64,000 bases of DNA from Mucilaginibacter phenanthrenivorans (lineage in GTDB: Bacteria > Bacteroidota > Bacteroidia > Sphingobacteriales > Sphingobacteriaceae): assembly GCF_024721155.1 (NCBI RefSeq), contig NZ_JAHVAP010000007.1, forward strand, positions 310,001 to 374,000, read 5' to 3'. The notes beneath the pieces are model-generated. The model saw nothing but the letters and a program-made list of their open reading frames with translations, had not been told where the DNA came from and searched no databases. Of this stretch, positions 23,799 through 32,797 are shown in pieces. Positions within the stretch are counted from its first letter, which is position 1. Each line of letters starts with the position of its first letter. Made by a program: the position numbers and the translations under genes.

Positions 23799-26213
23799 AT
23801 GGGTACTCAAAATCCAATAACTCAAAATCAGGCATTTCAAAATCAGCAAGAAGACGATGAATTTGATTTCAAAAATTTTTTAACGAAGATTATTTCGAAT
23901 TGGCCGATATTTTTGATTTGCGTTCTACTATTTGGTATTGTCGGATATTTCTACAGGCATTATTCTACCTTAAATTATAAAATTAATGCAATGATACTTG
24001 TGTCTGATGACAAACCGGGCAGTTCGTCGGGCGGCGCAGGGAGTGGACTAAGCGCTTTAACTGATATATCCTCACTATTGGGCGTTCCCAACAATGCTGA
24101 AAATGAAGCGGAAATACTTAAGTCCAGGAGTGTAGTAAGTGAAGTTGTTAACGATATGCAACTTGATCTTATCATATACAGGAATGAAAATTTAAGATCG
24201 GTTGAATTATACGATGAGGCCCCTTTTTCGGTTGCAATCACTCATAAATTAGATTCCATTCAAACCAAAGAGTATAAATTAAATATTAAAGGGGATAAAT
24301 TGAATTTAACAAATAGCGGAGATGACATTAATATAAATGCCAGCTTTGGCCAGGTTATCCATCTTAATGGCTATGATTTAACTTTCACTTTAAAACCAAA
24401 CCGTCCTATAGAAAAATTAGGATATACTATAGCTATTTTATCGGCAGATAAGGCGGTTGAGAATTTGTCAAAGGCACTCGAAATTGGTCTATCAAGTAAG
24501 ACAACGACAACCATTGATTTGGCCCTACAATATCCTAATTCGAAAAAGGGTGAAGCTATTCTAAATAAAATTATGGACGTTTATTTAAAAGATAATATAT
24601 CAAATAAGGTTCAAATTGCTGATAGTACCCTTGCTTTTATTAAGAATCGATTAGATCTGGTTGATAAGGAATTGTCGGGTGTGGAGACAAACTTTGAACA
24701 GTTTAGAAAAGAAAATAAAATTGCGGATGTTGATGAGCAATCGAAGGCATTAATTGATGCTTCAAGTGATTTTCAAAAACAATTGAGCACACTTGATGTA
24801 CAGATTTCGGTTGTTCAGGATTTGAAAAAATATCTAAACAACCCCAATAACAAAAAAATTATACCTGCTACTTTGTCTATTCAAAGTGATGCTTTATCAA
24901 AAACTATTAGTACCTATAATGAATTATTACTCGAAAGAGATAAACAGAGTTTGATTGTCACGGATGATAATCCATATATTAAAGGTTTAGATTCACAGAT
25001 TGACGGTTTTAGGACAACCATTCTCAAAAATTTAGATATTTATTACCAATCGTTAATAGTAAGCAAGGATAACCTCCAATCTCAAAACAAAGTATTTAAT
25101 GGGAAAATAGAAAGTGTACCTGCTTTATCGAGGAAGTTTTTAGATTTTAGCAGGTTACAAACTGTAAAACAAGACTTATACGTTTTTTTATTGCAAAAAA
25201 GAGAAGAAACAGCTATTTCAAAAACGTCTACGATTTCTACTGCCAGAATTATAGATCCAGCTAAAAGTGCTTATGAGCCCGATAAATCTAAAGTAAATTT
25301 TATTGCACTTTTGTTTTTGGCCTCGGGTTTTTTACTTCCACTGGGATTTCTCTCTCTTAAAGAATTGTTTAATATTAGGATAATTTCTAAAGACGATATT
25401 GAAGCGTATTCGAAAATACCCATTGTTGGCGAAATAAGTCATAATCCAGACAGCAGCGGAATGGTTATTGAAAACAAATCAAGGTCAATTATCTCGGAAC
25501 AATTTCGTGATTTACGAACTAATTTACAATATCTGTTAAGTTCAAATAAATCCCAGGTAATTTTGCTTACTTCAAGTATGAGTGGTGAAGGAAAATCTTT
25601 TATATCATTGAATGTCGGTAGTGTTATTGCTTTAAGTGGAAAGAAAGTTGTTTTTCTTGAGTTGGATTTACGTAAGCCTAAATTATCTGAAAATTTGGGT
25701 CTTGATAAATCTAACGGATTTTCCAACTATATCATATCTGACAAACTTGATATTGATTCCATATTAAAACCGATTGAATCTGTTGAAAACTGTTTTATTA
25801 TTAGTTCTGGTGGCATACCTCCTAACCCTTCCGAACTATTATTAAATGAGAAATTAGGTGATTTGATAGAGAAATTAAAGGCTCGGTTTGATTACATTAT
25901 AATTGATAGTGCGCCAGTTGGAATGGTTTCGGATGCGTTAATAATTGAAAAGTATGCAGACATTACATTGTATATAATTCGACAGAAATATACATTAAAA
26001 TCACAACTGGGTATTGTAAATGACCTTGTTGCTACTAATAAATTGAAGCGGGCATATCTTGTTGTGAATGATATTGAATTTAAAAAAGCTGGATACTACG
26101 GTGGTTACGGCTATGGCTACGGGTATGGTTACGGCTATGGCTACGGTTATGGTGAGGATACGAAAACAAAGGAGAAGTGGTATAGCAAGCTTTTTAAAAA
26201 GAAACATGCTTAA
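23799..26213 (+). CDS. wzc: Polysaccharide co-polymerase with BY-type tyrosine kinase domain (Wzc)
   Basis: 804 residues. A cytoplasmic N-terminus leads to membrane segment 1 (NWPIFLICVLLFGIVGYFY, about 46-64), a long periplasmic Wzz coiled-coil domain, and membrane segment 2 (about 507-525). The cytoplasmic kinase has Walker A SSMSGEGKSF (about 591-600), Walker A' VVFLELDLRKPKL and Walker B DYIIIDSAP (about 695). The tail has ten tyrosines, eight in a (YG)n run, then a basic end KWYSKLFKKKH. Cycles of tail autophosphorylation control polymer length and export. No Wzb-type phosphatase gene is in the window. Confidence 0.95.
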   Translation: MGTQNPITQNQAFQNQQEDDEFDFKNFLTKIISNWPIFLICVLLFGIVGYFYRHYSTLNYKINAMILVSDDKPGSSSGGAGSGLSALTDISSLLGVPNNAENEAEILKSRSVVSEVVNDMQLDLIIYRNENLRSVELYDEAPFSVAITHKLDSIQTKEYKLNIKGDKLNLTNSGDDININASFGQVIHLNGYDLTFTLKPNRPIEKLGYTIAILSADKAVENLSKALEIGLSSKTTTTIDLALQYPNSKKGEAILNKIMDVYLKDNISNKVQIADSTLAFIKNRLDLVDKELSGVETNFEQFRKENKIADVDEQSKALIDASSDFQKQLSTLDVQISVVQDLKKYLNNPNNKKIIPATLSIQSDALSKTISTYNELLLERDKQSLIVTDDNPYIKGLDSQIDGFRTTILKNLDIYYQSLIVSKDNLQSQNKVFNGKIESVPALSRKFLDFSRLQTVKQDLYVFLLQKREETAISKTSTISTARIIDPAKSAYEPDKSKVNFIALLFLASGFLLPLGFLSLKELFNIRIISKDDIEAYSKIPIVGEISHNPDSSGMVIENKSRSIISEQFRDLRTNLQYLLSSNKSQVILLTSSMSGEGKSFISLNVGSVIALSGKKVVFLELDLRKPKLSENLGLDKSNGFSNYIISDKLDIDSILKPIESVENCFIISSGGIPPNPSELLLNEKLGDLIEKLKARFDYIIIDSAPVGMVSDALIIEKYADITLYIIRQKYTLKSQLGIVNDLVATNKLKRAYLVVNDIEFKKAGYYGGYGYGYGYGYGYGYGYGEDTKTKEKWYSKLFKKKHA
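26106..26153 (+). repeat. Four 12-base repeats coding the tyrosine tail of Wzc
   Basis: The unit is TACGGCTATGGC with minor third-base changes, four times in tandem, giving (YG)8. Tyrosine codons alternate TAC and TAT strictly, so the array arose by duplication of the 12-base unit. Gain or loss of units stays in frame and changes the number of phosphorylatable tyrosines by two. Confidence 0.85.
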
Positions 26214-26321
26214 GCATAATTTTTATTTATTCTTATACTTTTTTCTAAGAGAGCGAATAAAGATTTTTTAAAACTGGCAGAATAGTTAATTGTGCTTTAA
26301 TGTATTGGTTGAATTAAAACA

Positions 26322-27365
26322 ATGTTGACTTTTACTCTAAAAATAGCCGAAATAATAAGGGAAAATTCCGACACAGTAACATTGTGCCTAAAACAGCCGG
26401 GGTTAAAAAAAATAAAATATTTACCAGGGCAATATCTTACATTAATATTTAGAATAAACGGACGCAAGTATATAAGGCCTTATTCGTTTTCATCGGCCCC
26501 TGGCGTTGATCAATACTTATGCGTAACTGTAAAACGTGTACCTGGCGGTATCGTATCAAATCACATAAATGATTTTGTGAAGATTGATGACGTGGTTGAG
26601 ATTTTTCCTCCCATGGGCGAGTTTACATTCAATCCGGAACAAATAGGTGCTGATAAGCACATCTTTTTATGGGGAGCCGGTAGTGGTATAACACCGCTGA
26701 TTTCGATTGCTAAATATATCTTGCACAATAAAACGGGCAATAAGGTGATATTGGTTTACGGTAACCGAAACACAGAGGCCGTTATATTTAAAGATCAGAT
26801 ATTCGCATTGGAACGAGAATTTCAAAAGGATTTTGATACCTGGCATTTTCATACCCAATTAAGTCTTGTTGAAGGCTATACCAATGTAATCCAGGGTAGG
26901 ATAAGCCCGGAAACGGTTCTCTCGGTAATGAAAAATGAAACTAATCTTAGTGAAACAATTCATTATATATGTGGGCCAGCAGGTCTAAAGGAGTCTGTAC
27001 GAAATGTTTTAAATAAATTTTCAGTGCCGGATGAGAATGTATTAACTGAAGATTTTGAGGTTGTGAAGGACTTGACAGATTTTGAGGATATCACTACGCA
27101 GTTTATCGAGATTGTAAAGGGCGGGGATAGAACAAAAGTTGAAGTTACAAAAGGCAATAGCATACTAAACGCTGGATTGGACGCATTGGTTGATCTGGAT
27201 TATTCCTGCCAAACAGGAAGTTGTATGCTTTGTAAGGCAAAAATATTGCGTGGCAATGTTAAAATGATAGGTTTAAAAAGGATACCTGAGCAACTGGCAA
27301 AAGACGAGTGCTTATTGTGTTGCGGATATCCATTGTCGGATAATGTCCAACTTGCTGTTTTTTAA
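26322..27365 (+). CDS. rfbI: CDP-6-deoxy-delta-3,4-glucoseen reductase (E3), ferredoxin-fused flavoprotein
   Basis: 347 residues. The N-terminal FAD domain has RPYSFSSAPG (about 49-58), then an NAD-binding domain starting HIFLWGAGSGITPLISIAKY and a C-terminal plant-type 2Fe-2S ferredoxin domain with CQTGSCMLC (about 296-304) and a final cysteine in LLCC. It is the reductase partner of RfbH in C3 deoxygenation of CDP-hexose, passing electrons from NAD(P)H through FAD and 2Fe-2S. In the better-known enzymes the ferredoxin is N-terminal; here it is at the C-terminus. The adjoining rfbF, G and H genes make the assignment firm. Confidence 0.85.
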   Translation: MLTFTLKIAEIIRENSDTVTLCLKQPGLKKIKYLPGQYLTLIFRINGRKYIRPYSFSSAPGVDQYLCVTVKRVPGGIVSNHINDFVKIDDVVEIFPPMGEFTFNPEQIGADKHIFLWGAGSGITPLISIAKYILHNKTGNKVILVYGNRNTEAVIFKDQIFALEREFQKDFDTWHFHTQLSLVEGYTNVIQGRISPETVLSVMKNETNLSETIHYICGPAGLKESVRNVLNKFSVPDENVLTEDFEVVKDLTDFEDITTQFIEIVKGGDRTKVEVTKGNSILNAGLDALVDLDYSCQTGSCMLCKAKILRGNVKMIGLKRIPEQLAKDECLLCCGYPLSDNVQLAVF

Positions 27366-27394
27366 AGATTTACATTTAATAATAGAGAAACATA

Positions 27395-28165
27395 ATGAAA
27401 GTAGTTTTATTAGCCGGCGGGTTAGGAACCCGATTGTCAGAAGAAACCATCTTAAGGCCCAAGCCAATGGTTGAAATTGGAGGTATGCCTATTTTGTGGC
27501 ATATTATGAAGATCTATTCATCCCATGGATTTAATGATTTTGTAATTTGTTTAGGCTATAAGGGTTATATAATTAAAGAATACTTTGCCAATTACTTTTT
27601 GCATAAATCAGACGTAACTATTAACTTGAAAGACAATTCTATCAAAGTACATGACAGTCAGGCAGAGCCATGGACCATAACTTTGGTTGACACAGGTAAT
27701 GAATCAATGACCGGGGGGCGGATTAAAAGAATACAATCCCATATTGGTAACGAAACTTTTATGCTTACTTACGGTGATGGAGTAAGCAATGTAAATATTA
27801 CAGAACTGGCCAAATATCACAAGGAGAAAGGTAAATATTGTACAGTTACTTCCGTTCAGCCGTCAGGACGTTTTGGCGCCATAAATATCAATGATGACAA
27901 AAGTGTTCACTCTTTTATGGAGAAGCCCAAGGGGGATGGGGCATGGATAAACGGAGGATTTTTTGTTTGCGAGCCCGCTGTTTTCGACTATATTGAGGGT
28001 GACAGCACAATATGGGAAAGAGACCCTATGGAAAAAATTGCGCTTGATGGACAAATGACCGCGTATGAACATGACGGCTTTTGGAAGCCTATGGATACAT
28101 TAAGGGATAAGCAGGAGCTTGAAACTGATTGGTTAAACAATAATGCTAAATGGAAAACCTGGTAA
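27395..28165 (+). CDS. rfbF: Glucose-1-phosphate cytidylyltransferase
   Basis: 256 residues. It makes CDP-glucose from glucose-1-phosphate and CTP, the first step to CDP-3,6-dideoxyhexoses. The nucleotidyltransferase motif VVLLAGGLGTRLSEETILRP (residues 3-22), KPMVEIGGMPILWHIMK and the later GFWKPMDTLRDKQELE are typical of RfbF. Two bases separate its stop from the rfbG start, so the genes are in one operon. Confidence 0.95.
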   Translation: MKVVLLAGGLGTRLSEETILRPKPMVEIGGMPILWHIMKIYSSHGFNDFVICLGYKGYIIKEYFANYFLHKSDVTINLKDNSIKVHDSQAEPWTITLVDTGNESMTGGRIKRIQSHIGNETFMLTYGDGVSNVNITELAKYHKEKGKYCTVTSVQPSGRFGAININDDKSVHSFMEKPKGDGAWINGGFFVCEPAVFDYIEGDSTIWERDPMEKIALDGQMTAYEHDGFWKPMDTLRDKQELETDWLNNNAKWKTW

Positions 28166-28166
28166 T

Positions 28167-29252
28167 ATGGGCTTTAATAATATCTTTAGCGGAAAAAAAG
28201 TTTTAATAACCGGACATACTGGTTTCAAAGGGTCGTGGTTAGCTATATGGCTTAAGGAATTAGGCGCCGAAGTTTATGGATATGCCTTACCCCCATATTC
28301 AGATCAAGATAATTTTGTTACTACAGGCCTGGCAAAACAGATAAATCATTTCGAAGGGGATGTAAGAGATGGAGCTAAGCTTACAGGATACTTTGCTGAA
28401 ATTCAGCCGGATATTGCTTTTCATCTTGCTGCACAGCCACTGGTATTGCTTTCGTATAGCGATCCGGTTGGAACATTTGAAACAAACCTGATGGGGGTAA
28501 TTAATTTTTTTGAGGCGGTTCGTACAACCCCTTCAGTTAAGGTGGCCATAAACGTAACCAGCGATAAATGCTATGACAATAAAGAGTGGGTTTGGGGGTA
28601 CCGGGAAAATGACCCAATGGGTGGAAAGGATCCTTATAGCGCCTCGAAAGGATGTGCAGAACTTATCACCAGCTCATACTTACATTCGTTTTTTAATAAT
28701 AGCCACTGCCTCGTGGCTTCTGCCAGGGCAGGGAATGTTATAGGAGGAGGTGATTGGGCTAAAGATCGTATAGTTCCTGATTATTTCAGGGCATTTAAAG
28801 CAGGACAAAAACTTACTATAAGAAATCCTCATGCCACCAGGCCCTGGCAGCATGTGCTTGAGCCGTTAAGTGGGTATCTGTGCCTGGCGGCATCACTTTA
28901 TGAGAAAGGTGATAAATATGTTGGCGGGTGGAATTTTGGGCCCGAGGACACTGCGAACTATTCAGTAAAAGACCTTATTGATAAAATGCTTTTAATTGAC
29001 AGTACAGGAGGCTATGAAATCCCTGAAAATGCTGTTAAACCTCATGAGGCGACTTTGTTAAAGTTAGATATATCAAAAGCTGTAAATTATTTAAACTGGC
29101 GGCCTGTATTATCATTTGATGAGACTGCCGATTTTACAGTAAGCGGTTATAAAGATGATATTTCAGCTAACGATATTCTTTCAAAAAGGGTGGAACAAAT
29201 AAAATTATATACAAATAAAGCCATACAAAAGAAAATTGAATGGGCGATATAA
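28167..29252 (+). CDS. rfbG: CDP-glucose 4,6-dehydratase
   Basis: 361 residues from ATG 28167. An in-frame ATG at 28143 lies inside rfbF and is less likely. It converts CDP-glucose to CDP-4-keto-6-deoxyglucose. The Rossmann motif GHTGFKGSW is near the N-terminus, NVTSDKCYDNKEWVWGYREN is the RfbG signature and the catalytic pair is in DPYSASKGCAEL (YxxxK). Its 3' end overlaps the next gene by 13 bases. Confidence 0.94.
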   Translation: MGFNNIFSGKKVLITGHTGFKGSWLAIWLKELGAEVYGYALPPYSDQDNFVTTGLAKQINHFEGDVRDGAKLTGYFAEIQPDIAFHLAAQPLVLLSYSDPVGTFETNLMGVINFFEAVRTTPSVKVAINVTSDKCYDNKEWVWGYRENDPMGGKDPYSASKGCAELITSSYLHSFFNNSHCLVASARAGNVIGGGDWAKDRIVPDYFRAFKAGQKLTIRNPHATRPWQHVLEPLSGYLCLAASLYEKGDKYVGGWNFGPEDTANYSVKDLIDKMLLIDSTGGYEIPENAVKPHEATLLKLDISKAVNYLNWRPVLSFDETADFTVSGYKDDISANDILSKRVEQIKLYTNKAIQKKIEWAI

Positions 29253-30154
29253 GGAAAATCTTAGTAACGGGTGCCAGCGGCTTTTTAGGCAGCCATTTGC
29301 TGGATTTGCTTATTAAAAAAGGTTATACACCTGTGGTGTTTTTGCGGGCAAACTCCGATACATGGCGAATTAAACATTTGCGGGAAAGTTACAAAGCTTT
29401 TATTTCGGAAGGTAATCTGGAAAGGGATATACAATTATTATTTGATCAACACGATATTGAAGCAATATTACACACAGCTACAGAATATGGAAGACAAAAA
29501 CCGTTATCACAAATTATTGAAACCAACGTTATTTTTCCATTAAAGCTTATTGAAGCCGGTTTAAAGCATAAACTTAAGCTGTTTGTAAATACCGATACAT
29601 TTTTTGGTAAAAGTCAATTCAATTTACAGTATTTAAATAATTATACATCATCAAAAAGAATATTGGAAGGGCTTTTGCAAACGGTATCTTCAGAACTTGG
29701 CATAGTAAATCTTAGAATAGAGCATTTGTATGGAGAAAATGATTCTGAACAGAAATTTGTAACCAGTATATTTAAGCAAGCCCTCCGAAACGAAAAGGAA
29801 ATATTGCTTACTGAAGGCTTACAAAAACGGGATTTTATTTACGTGGATGACGTTGTTAATGCTTTTATAACTATTATAGAAGAGAATAGTCTTCTTAGCG
29901 GATACCATGAATTTGAAGTAGGCACTGGGCAATCTATTAGTGTTAAAGAGTTTGTTAATGGTATTGCTGAAATGACTGAAACTAAAGCTATTTTAAACTT
30001 TGGCGCAATACCAGTTCGGAATGGAGAAATAGAGGATTCGTATGCAAATATAGATCCATTGAAAAAATTGGGATGGAAACCTCAATATGATATAACACAA
30101 GCATTGAAAAAAATAATTCAAACAGAGAAAGAAAGGTTTACCTATGAAAATTGA
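29240..30154 (+). CDS. CDP-abequose or CDP-paratose synthase-like reductase (SDR family)
   Basis: 304 residues. The NAD(P) motif is GASGFLGS (about 10-17). A YTSSK catalytic YxxxK lies near residues 134-138, with NTDTFFGK upstream. The segments EHLYGENDSEQKF, GLQKRDFIYVDDVV and FEVGTGQSISVKEF recall the paratose/abequose synthases (RfbS/RfbJ), which reduce the C4 ketone of the CDP-3,6-dideoxyhexulose. Its position between rfbG and rfbH supports this. Which epimer it yields cannot be told from sequence. It overlaps both neighbours (13 and 11 bases), indicating coupled translation. Confidence 0.8.
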   Translation: MGDIRKILVTGASGFLGSHLLDLLIKKGYTPVVFLRANSDTWRIKHLRESYKAFISEGNLERDIQLLFDQHDIEAILHTATEYGRQKPLSQIIETNVIFPLKLIEAGLKHKLKLFVNTDTFFGKSQFNLQYLNNYTSSKRILEGLLQTVSSELGIVNLRIEHLYGENDSEQKFVTSIFKQALRNEKEILLTEGLQKRDFIYVDDVVNAFITIIEENSLLSGYHEFEVGTGQSISVKEFVNGIAEMTETKAILNFGAIPVRNGEIEDSYANIDPLKKLGWKPQYDITQALKKIIQTEKERFTYEN

Positions 30155-31409
30155 TTTTGACTTAAAAACATTTAAACCTAGCGTACCAGGAGTTAACTAT
30201 ATTCCTGTAACAGGTAAAATAATTGAAGAAGACGATCTGATGCTTGGTATGGAAGCGGTAGCAGACGGCTGGCTTACAGCTGGAAGGTTCTCAAACGCTT
30301 TTGAAAAGGAATTCGCTGATTATTTTGGCGCCCCCAAAGCATTATTAGTAAATTCAGGCTCATCAGCAAATCTGGTAGCATTTTATGCATTAACATCTCC
30401 AAAGTTGGGTGAGAGGGCAATTAAACCCGGTGATGAAGTAATTACAGTTGCTGCGGGTTTCCCTACAACTGTAAACCCAATAGTTCAGTTTGGCGCAATC
30501 CCTGTTTTTATCGATGTGGATATTGCGACGCATAATGTAAAAGCTGATCTTATTGAGTCAGCCGTATCACCCAAGACAAAAGCCATAATGATTGCTCACT
30601 CGTTAGGGAATCCGTTTGACCTGGATGAGGTGATGAGAGTAGCCCGAAAATATAATTTATGGGTGGTAGAAGATGATTGTGATTCTTTGGGCGCTACTTA
30701 CAAAGGAAAGAAGACCGGAACGTTTGGAGATATATCTACATTTTCATTTTATCCGGCCCATCACATCACAATGGGCGAGGGGGGGGCTGTTTTAATAAAC
30801 AACCCGGTATTAAGTAAGCTTGCAGAAAGCTTTAGAGATTGGGGGCGGGACTGTTATTGTGAACCAGGTAAAGATAATACCTGCGGTTGCCGCTTTGCAC
30901 AACAATTAGGATCACTACCTTATGGATATGACCATAAGTATACTTACTCACATATTGGCTTTAACTTAAAAGTTACCGATATGCAGGCTGCCATCGGTCT
31001 TTCTCAGTTACGAAAAGTAGATAGGTTTGTTGAAAAGAGGAAACAGAATTATAAGGCTTTATATCAACGTATGAAGCGATTTGAAGATGTTTTTATTCTG
31101 CCGGAACCTACTCCAAATAGCGATCCGTCATGGTTCGGCTTTTTGATGACTCTTAGAGATGGGGATGCTGCTGACAGACACATGCTGGTTCAACATCTGG
31201 AAGAAAATAAAATAGGTACCCGTTTATTATTTGCAGGAAACCTGCTTCGCCAGCCGGCTTATGCAGACGCAAAACATAGGGTAGTTGGCGACTTAACTAA
31301 CACAGATATCATCATGAACCGATCTTTTTGGCTGGGTGTGTGGCCTGGGTTAGATGAAGTTCACTATGATTATATAGAAAAAGTAATAGCTGACTATTTA
31401 AATGGGTAA
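30144..31409 (+). CDS. rfbH: CDP-4-dehydro-6-deoxyglucose 3-dehydratase (E1)
   Basis: 421 residues, an aspartate-aminotransferase-fold enzyme using PMP and a 2Fe-2S cluster. It removes the C3 hydroxyl with RfbI. The diagnostic change is visible: SFYPAHHITMGEGGAV (about 197-212) has histidine where aminotransferases carry the PLP-binding lysine. Cluster cysteines lie in DCYCEPGKDNTCGCRF (about 234-249). A conserved EDDCDSLGATY precedes them. Its stop overlaps the flippase start by eight bases. Confidence 0.95.
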   Translation: MKIDFDLKTFKPSVPGVNYIPVTGKIIEEDDLMLGMEAVADGWLTAGRFSNAFEKEFADYFGAPKALLVNSGSSANLVAFYALTSPKLGERAIKPGDEVITVAAGFPTTVNPIVQFGAIPVFIDVDIATHNVKADLIESAVSPKTKAIMIAHSLGNPFDLDEVMRVARKYNLWVVEDDCDSLGATYKGKKTGTFGDISTFSFYPAHHITMGEGGAVLINNPVLSKLAESFRDWGRDCYCEPGKDNTCGCRFAQQLGSLPYGYDHKYTYSHIGFNLKVTDMQAAIGLSQLRKVDRFVEKRKQNYKALYQRMKRFEDVFILPEPTPNSDPSWFGFLMTLRDGDAADRHMLVQHLEENKIGTRLLFAGNLLRQPAYADAKHRVVGDLTNTDIIMNRSFWLGVWPGLDEVHYDYIEKVIADYLNG

Positions 31410-32787
31410 CATGCTTGTTGTTATTCGAAATACTTTTAAAAGATTTGGTATTGATCAGGCCATTGCTTACACAGTGCTGGCCCGTGTACTACAGGCTGGT
31501 GGTGGAGCAATATCTATTGTATTTATTGCACGGTATCTTAACAATGTTGAGCAAGGGTACTATTTTACGTTTAGCAGTATAATAGCTATACAAATATTTT
31601 TCGAATTAGGTCTTTCAAATATCATAACCCAATTTGTTGCTCACGAGGTTGCCCATTTGTCCTGGACCAGCAAAAGTGAGTTGGAAGGATCTCCTGAGGC
31701 TTTATCACGTTTGTCATCGCTTTTGCGCTTTTGTGTAAAGTGGTTTGCTGTTATTTCGTTTGTTTTAATTTTTATATTAATAATTACGGGCTACGTTTTC
31801 TTTAACAAGTATGGCAAAAATTCCCAGATAAGCTGGCAGCTGCCGTGGGTTGTTTTATCAGTGGCTACAGCATGTTTGCTGATGGTATCACCAATTTTGG
31901 CTTTTTTTTCGGGGTTAGGATTGGTTAAGGAAGTAGCCCAGGTTAAGTTGTTACAACAAGTTCTTAATTTGTTTTTTCTTTTTTTTCTGTTGCCGTTGGG
32001 GGGCAAACTCTATGCAAGTCCAATAGGATCGTTTATGTCATTTGTTGTGGTACCGATATGGATATTCTTCTCTTATAAAAGGAAACTTCTATATTTTATA
32101 TGGGATAAGCTAAAAGAATGGACCATACATTATCGCAACGAAATATTCCCGTATCAATGGCGTATTGCATTGAGTTGGATAAGCGGGTATTTTATGTACC
32201 AATTATTTAACCCTGTACTTTTTGCCACTGATGGCCCTATAGTAGCCGGCCAAATGGGAATTTCCCTGGCAGCTTTGTCCGGGATATTAACCATATCCTT
32301 AAGCTGGATAAATACAAAGGTTCCGTTATTTTCAAGCTTAGTTGCAAAAAAGAATTACTCCGAGTTGGATAACGTGTTCAATAGAACATTAAAGCAAGCA
32401 AGTTTAATTTGTATTTTATGTTTGTTTTGTTTTGTTGTTGTTATTGCTGTTTTTAAAAGCCATAAAATGAGCATAGGAAATCGATTTTTGCCAATTTTAC
32501 CATTAATACTTTTATCATTATCCACCTTCGTAAATCAATTGGTATCGGCATGGGCTACATATTTAAGATGCCACAAAAGAGAGCCCTTTCTCGTTTTTTC
32601 TATAGTGTTGGCAATTTTAACGGCAGGGGCCACATTAGGATTTGGAAAAATGTTTGGATTGATGGGTATTGTTGCCAGTTATACATTTCTAACTGTTTGC
32701 ATAAGTTTGATTTGGGCTTTTATCATATTTAAGAGGAAAAAGATAGAATGGCATTCTGAGGTACCAGAATTGACAGGATCTAATTGA
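31402..32787 (+). CDS. wzx: Polysaccharide flippase (Wzx-like)
   Basis: 461 residues with about twelve hydrophobic segments and few conserved motifs, typical of the oligosaccharide-flippase/MOP superfamily. The N-terminus (GGGAISIVFIARYLNNVEQG) matches the usual first two helices. It would move the lipid-linked repeat unit across the inner membrane. It is embedded between rfbH and glycosyltransferase genes, where Wzx genes usually lie. Assignment rests on topology and context. Confidence 0.78.
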   Translation: MGNMLVVIRNTFKRFGIDQAIAYTVLARVLQAGGGAISIVFIARYLNNVEQGYYFTFSSIIAIQIFFELGLSNIITQFVAHEVAHLSWTSKSELEGSPEALSRLSSLLRFCVKWFAVISFVLIFILIITGYVFFNKYGKNSQISWQLPWVVLSVATACLLMVSPILAFFSGLGLVKEVAQVKLLQQVLNLFFLFFLLPLGGKLYASPIGSFMSFVVVPIWIFFSYKRKLLYFIWDKLKEWTIHYRNEIFPYQWRIALSWISGYFMYQLFNPVLFATDGPIVAGQMGISLAALSGILTISLSWINTKVPLFSSLVAKKNYSELDNVFNRTLKQASLICILCLFCFVVVIAVFKSHKMSIGNRFLPILPLILLSLSTFVNQLVSAWATYLRCHKREPFLVFSIVLAILTAGATLGFGKMFGLMGIVASYTFLTVCISLIWAFIIFKRKKIEWHSEVPELTGSN

Positions 32788-32797
32788 ACGTTAACAT

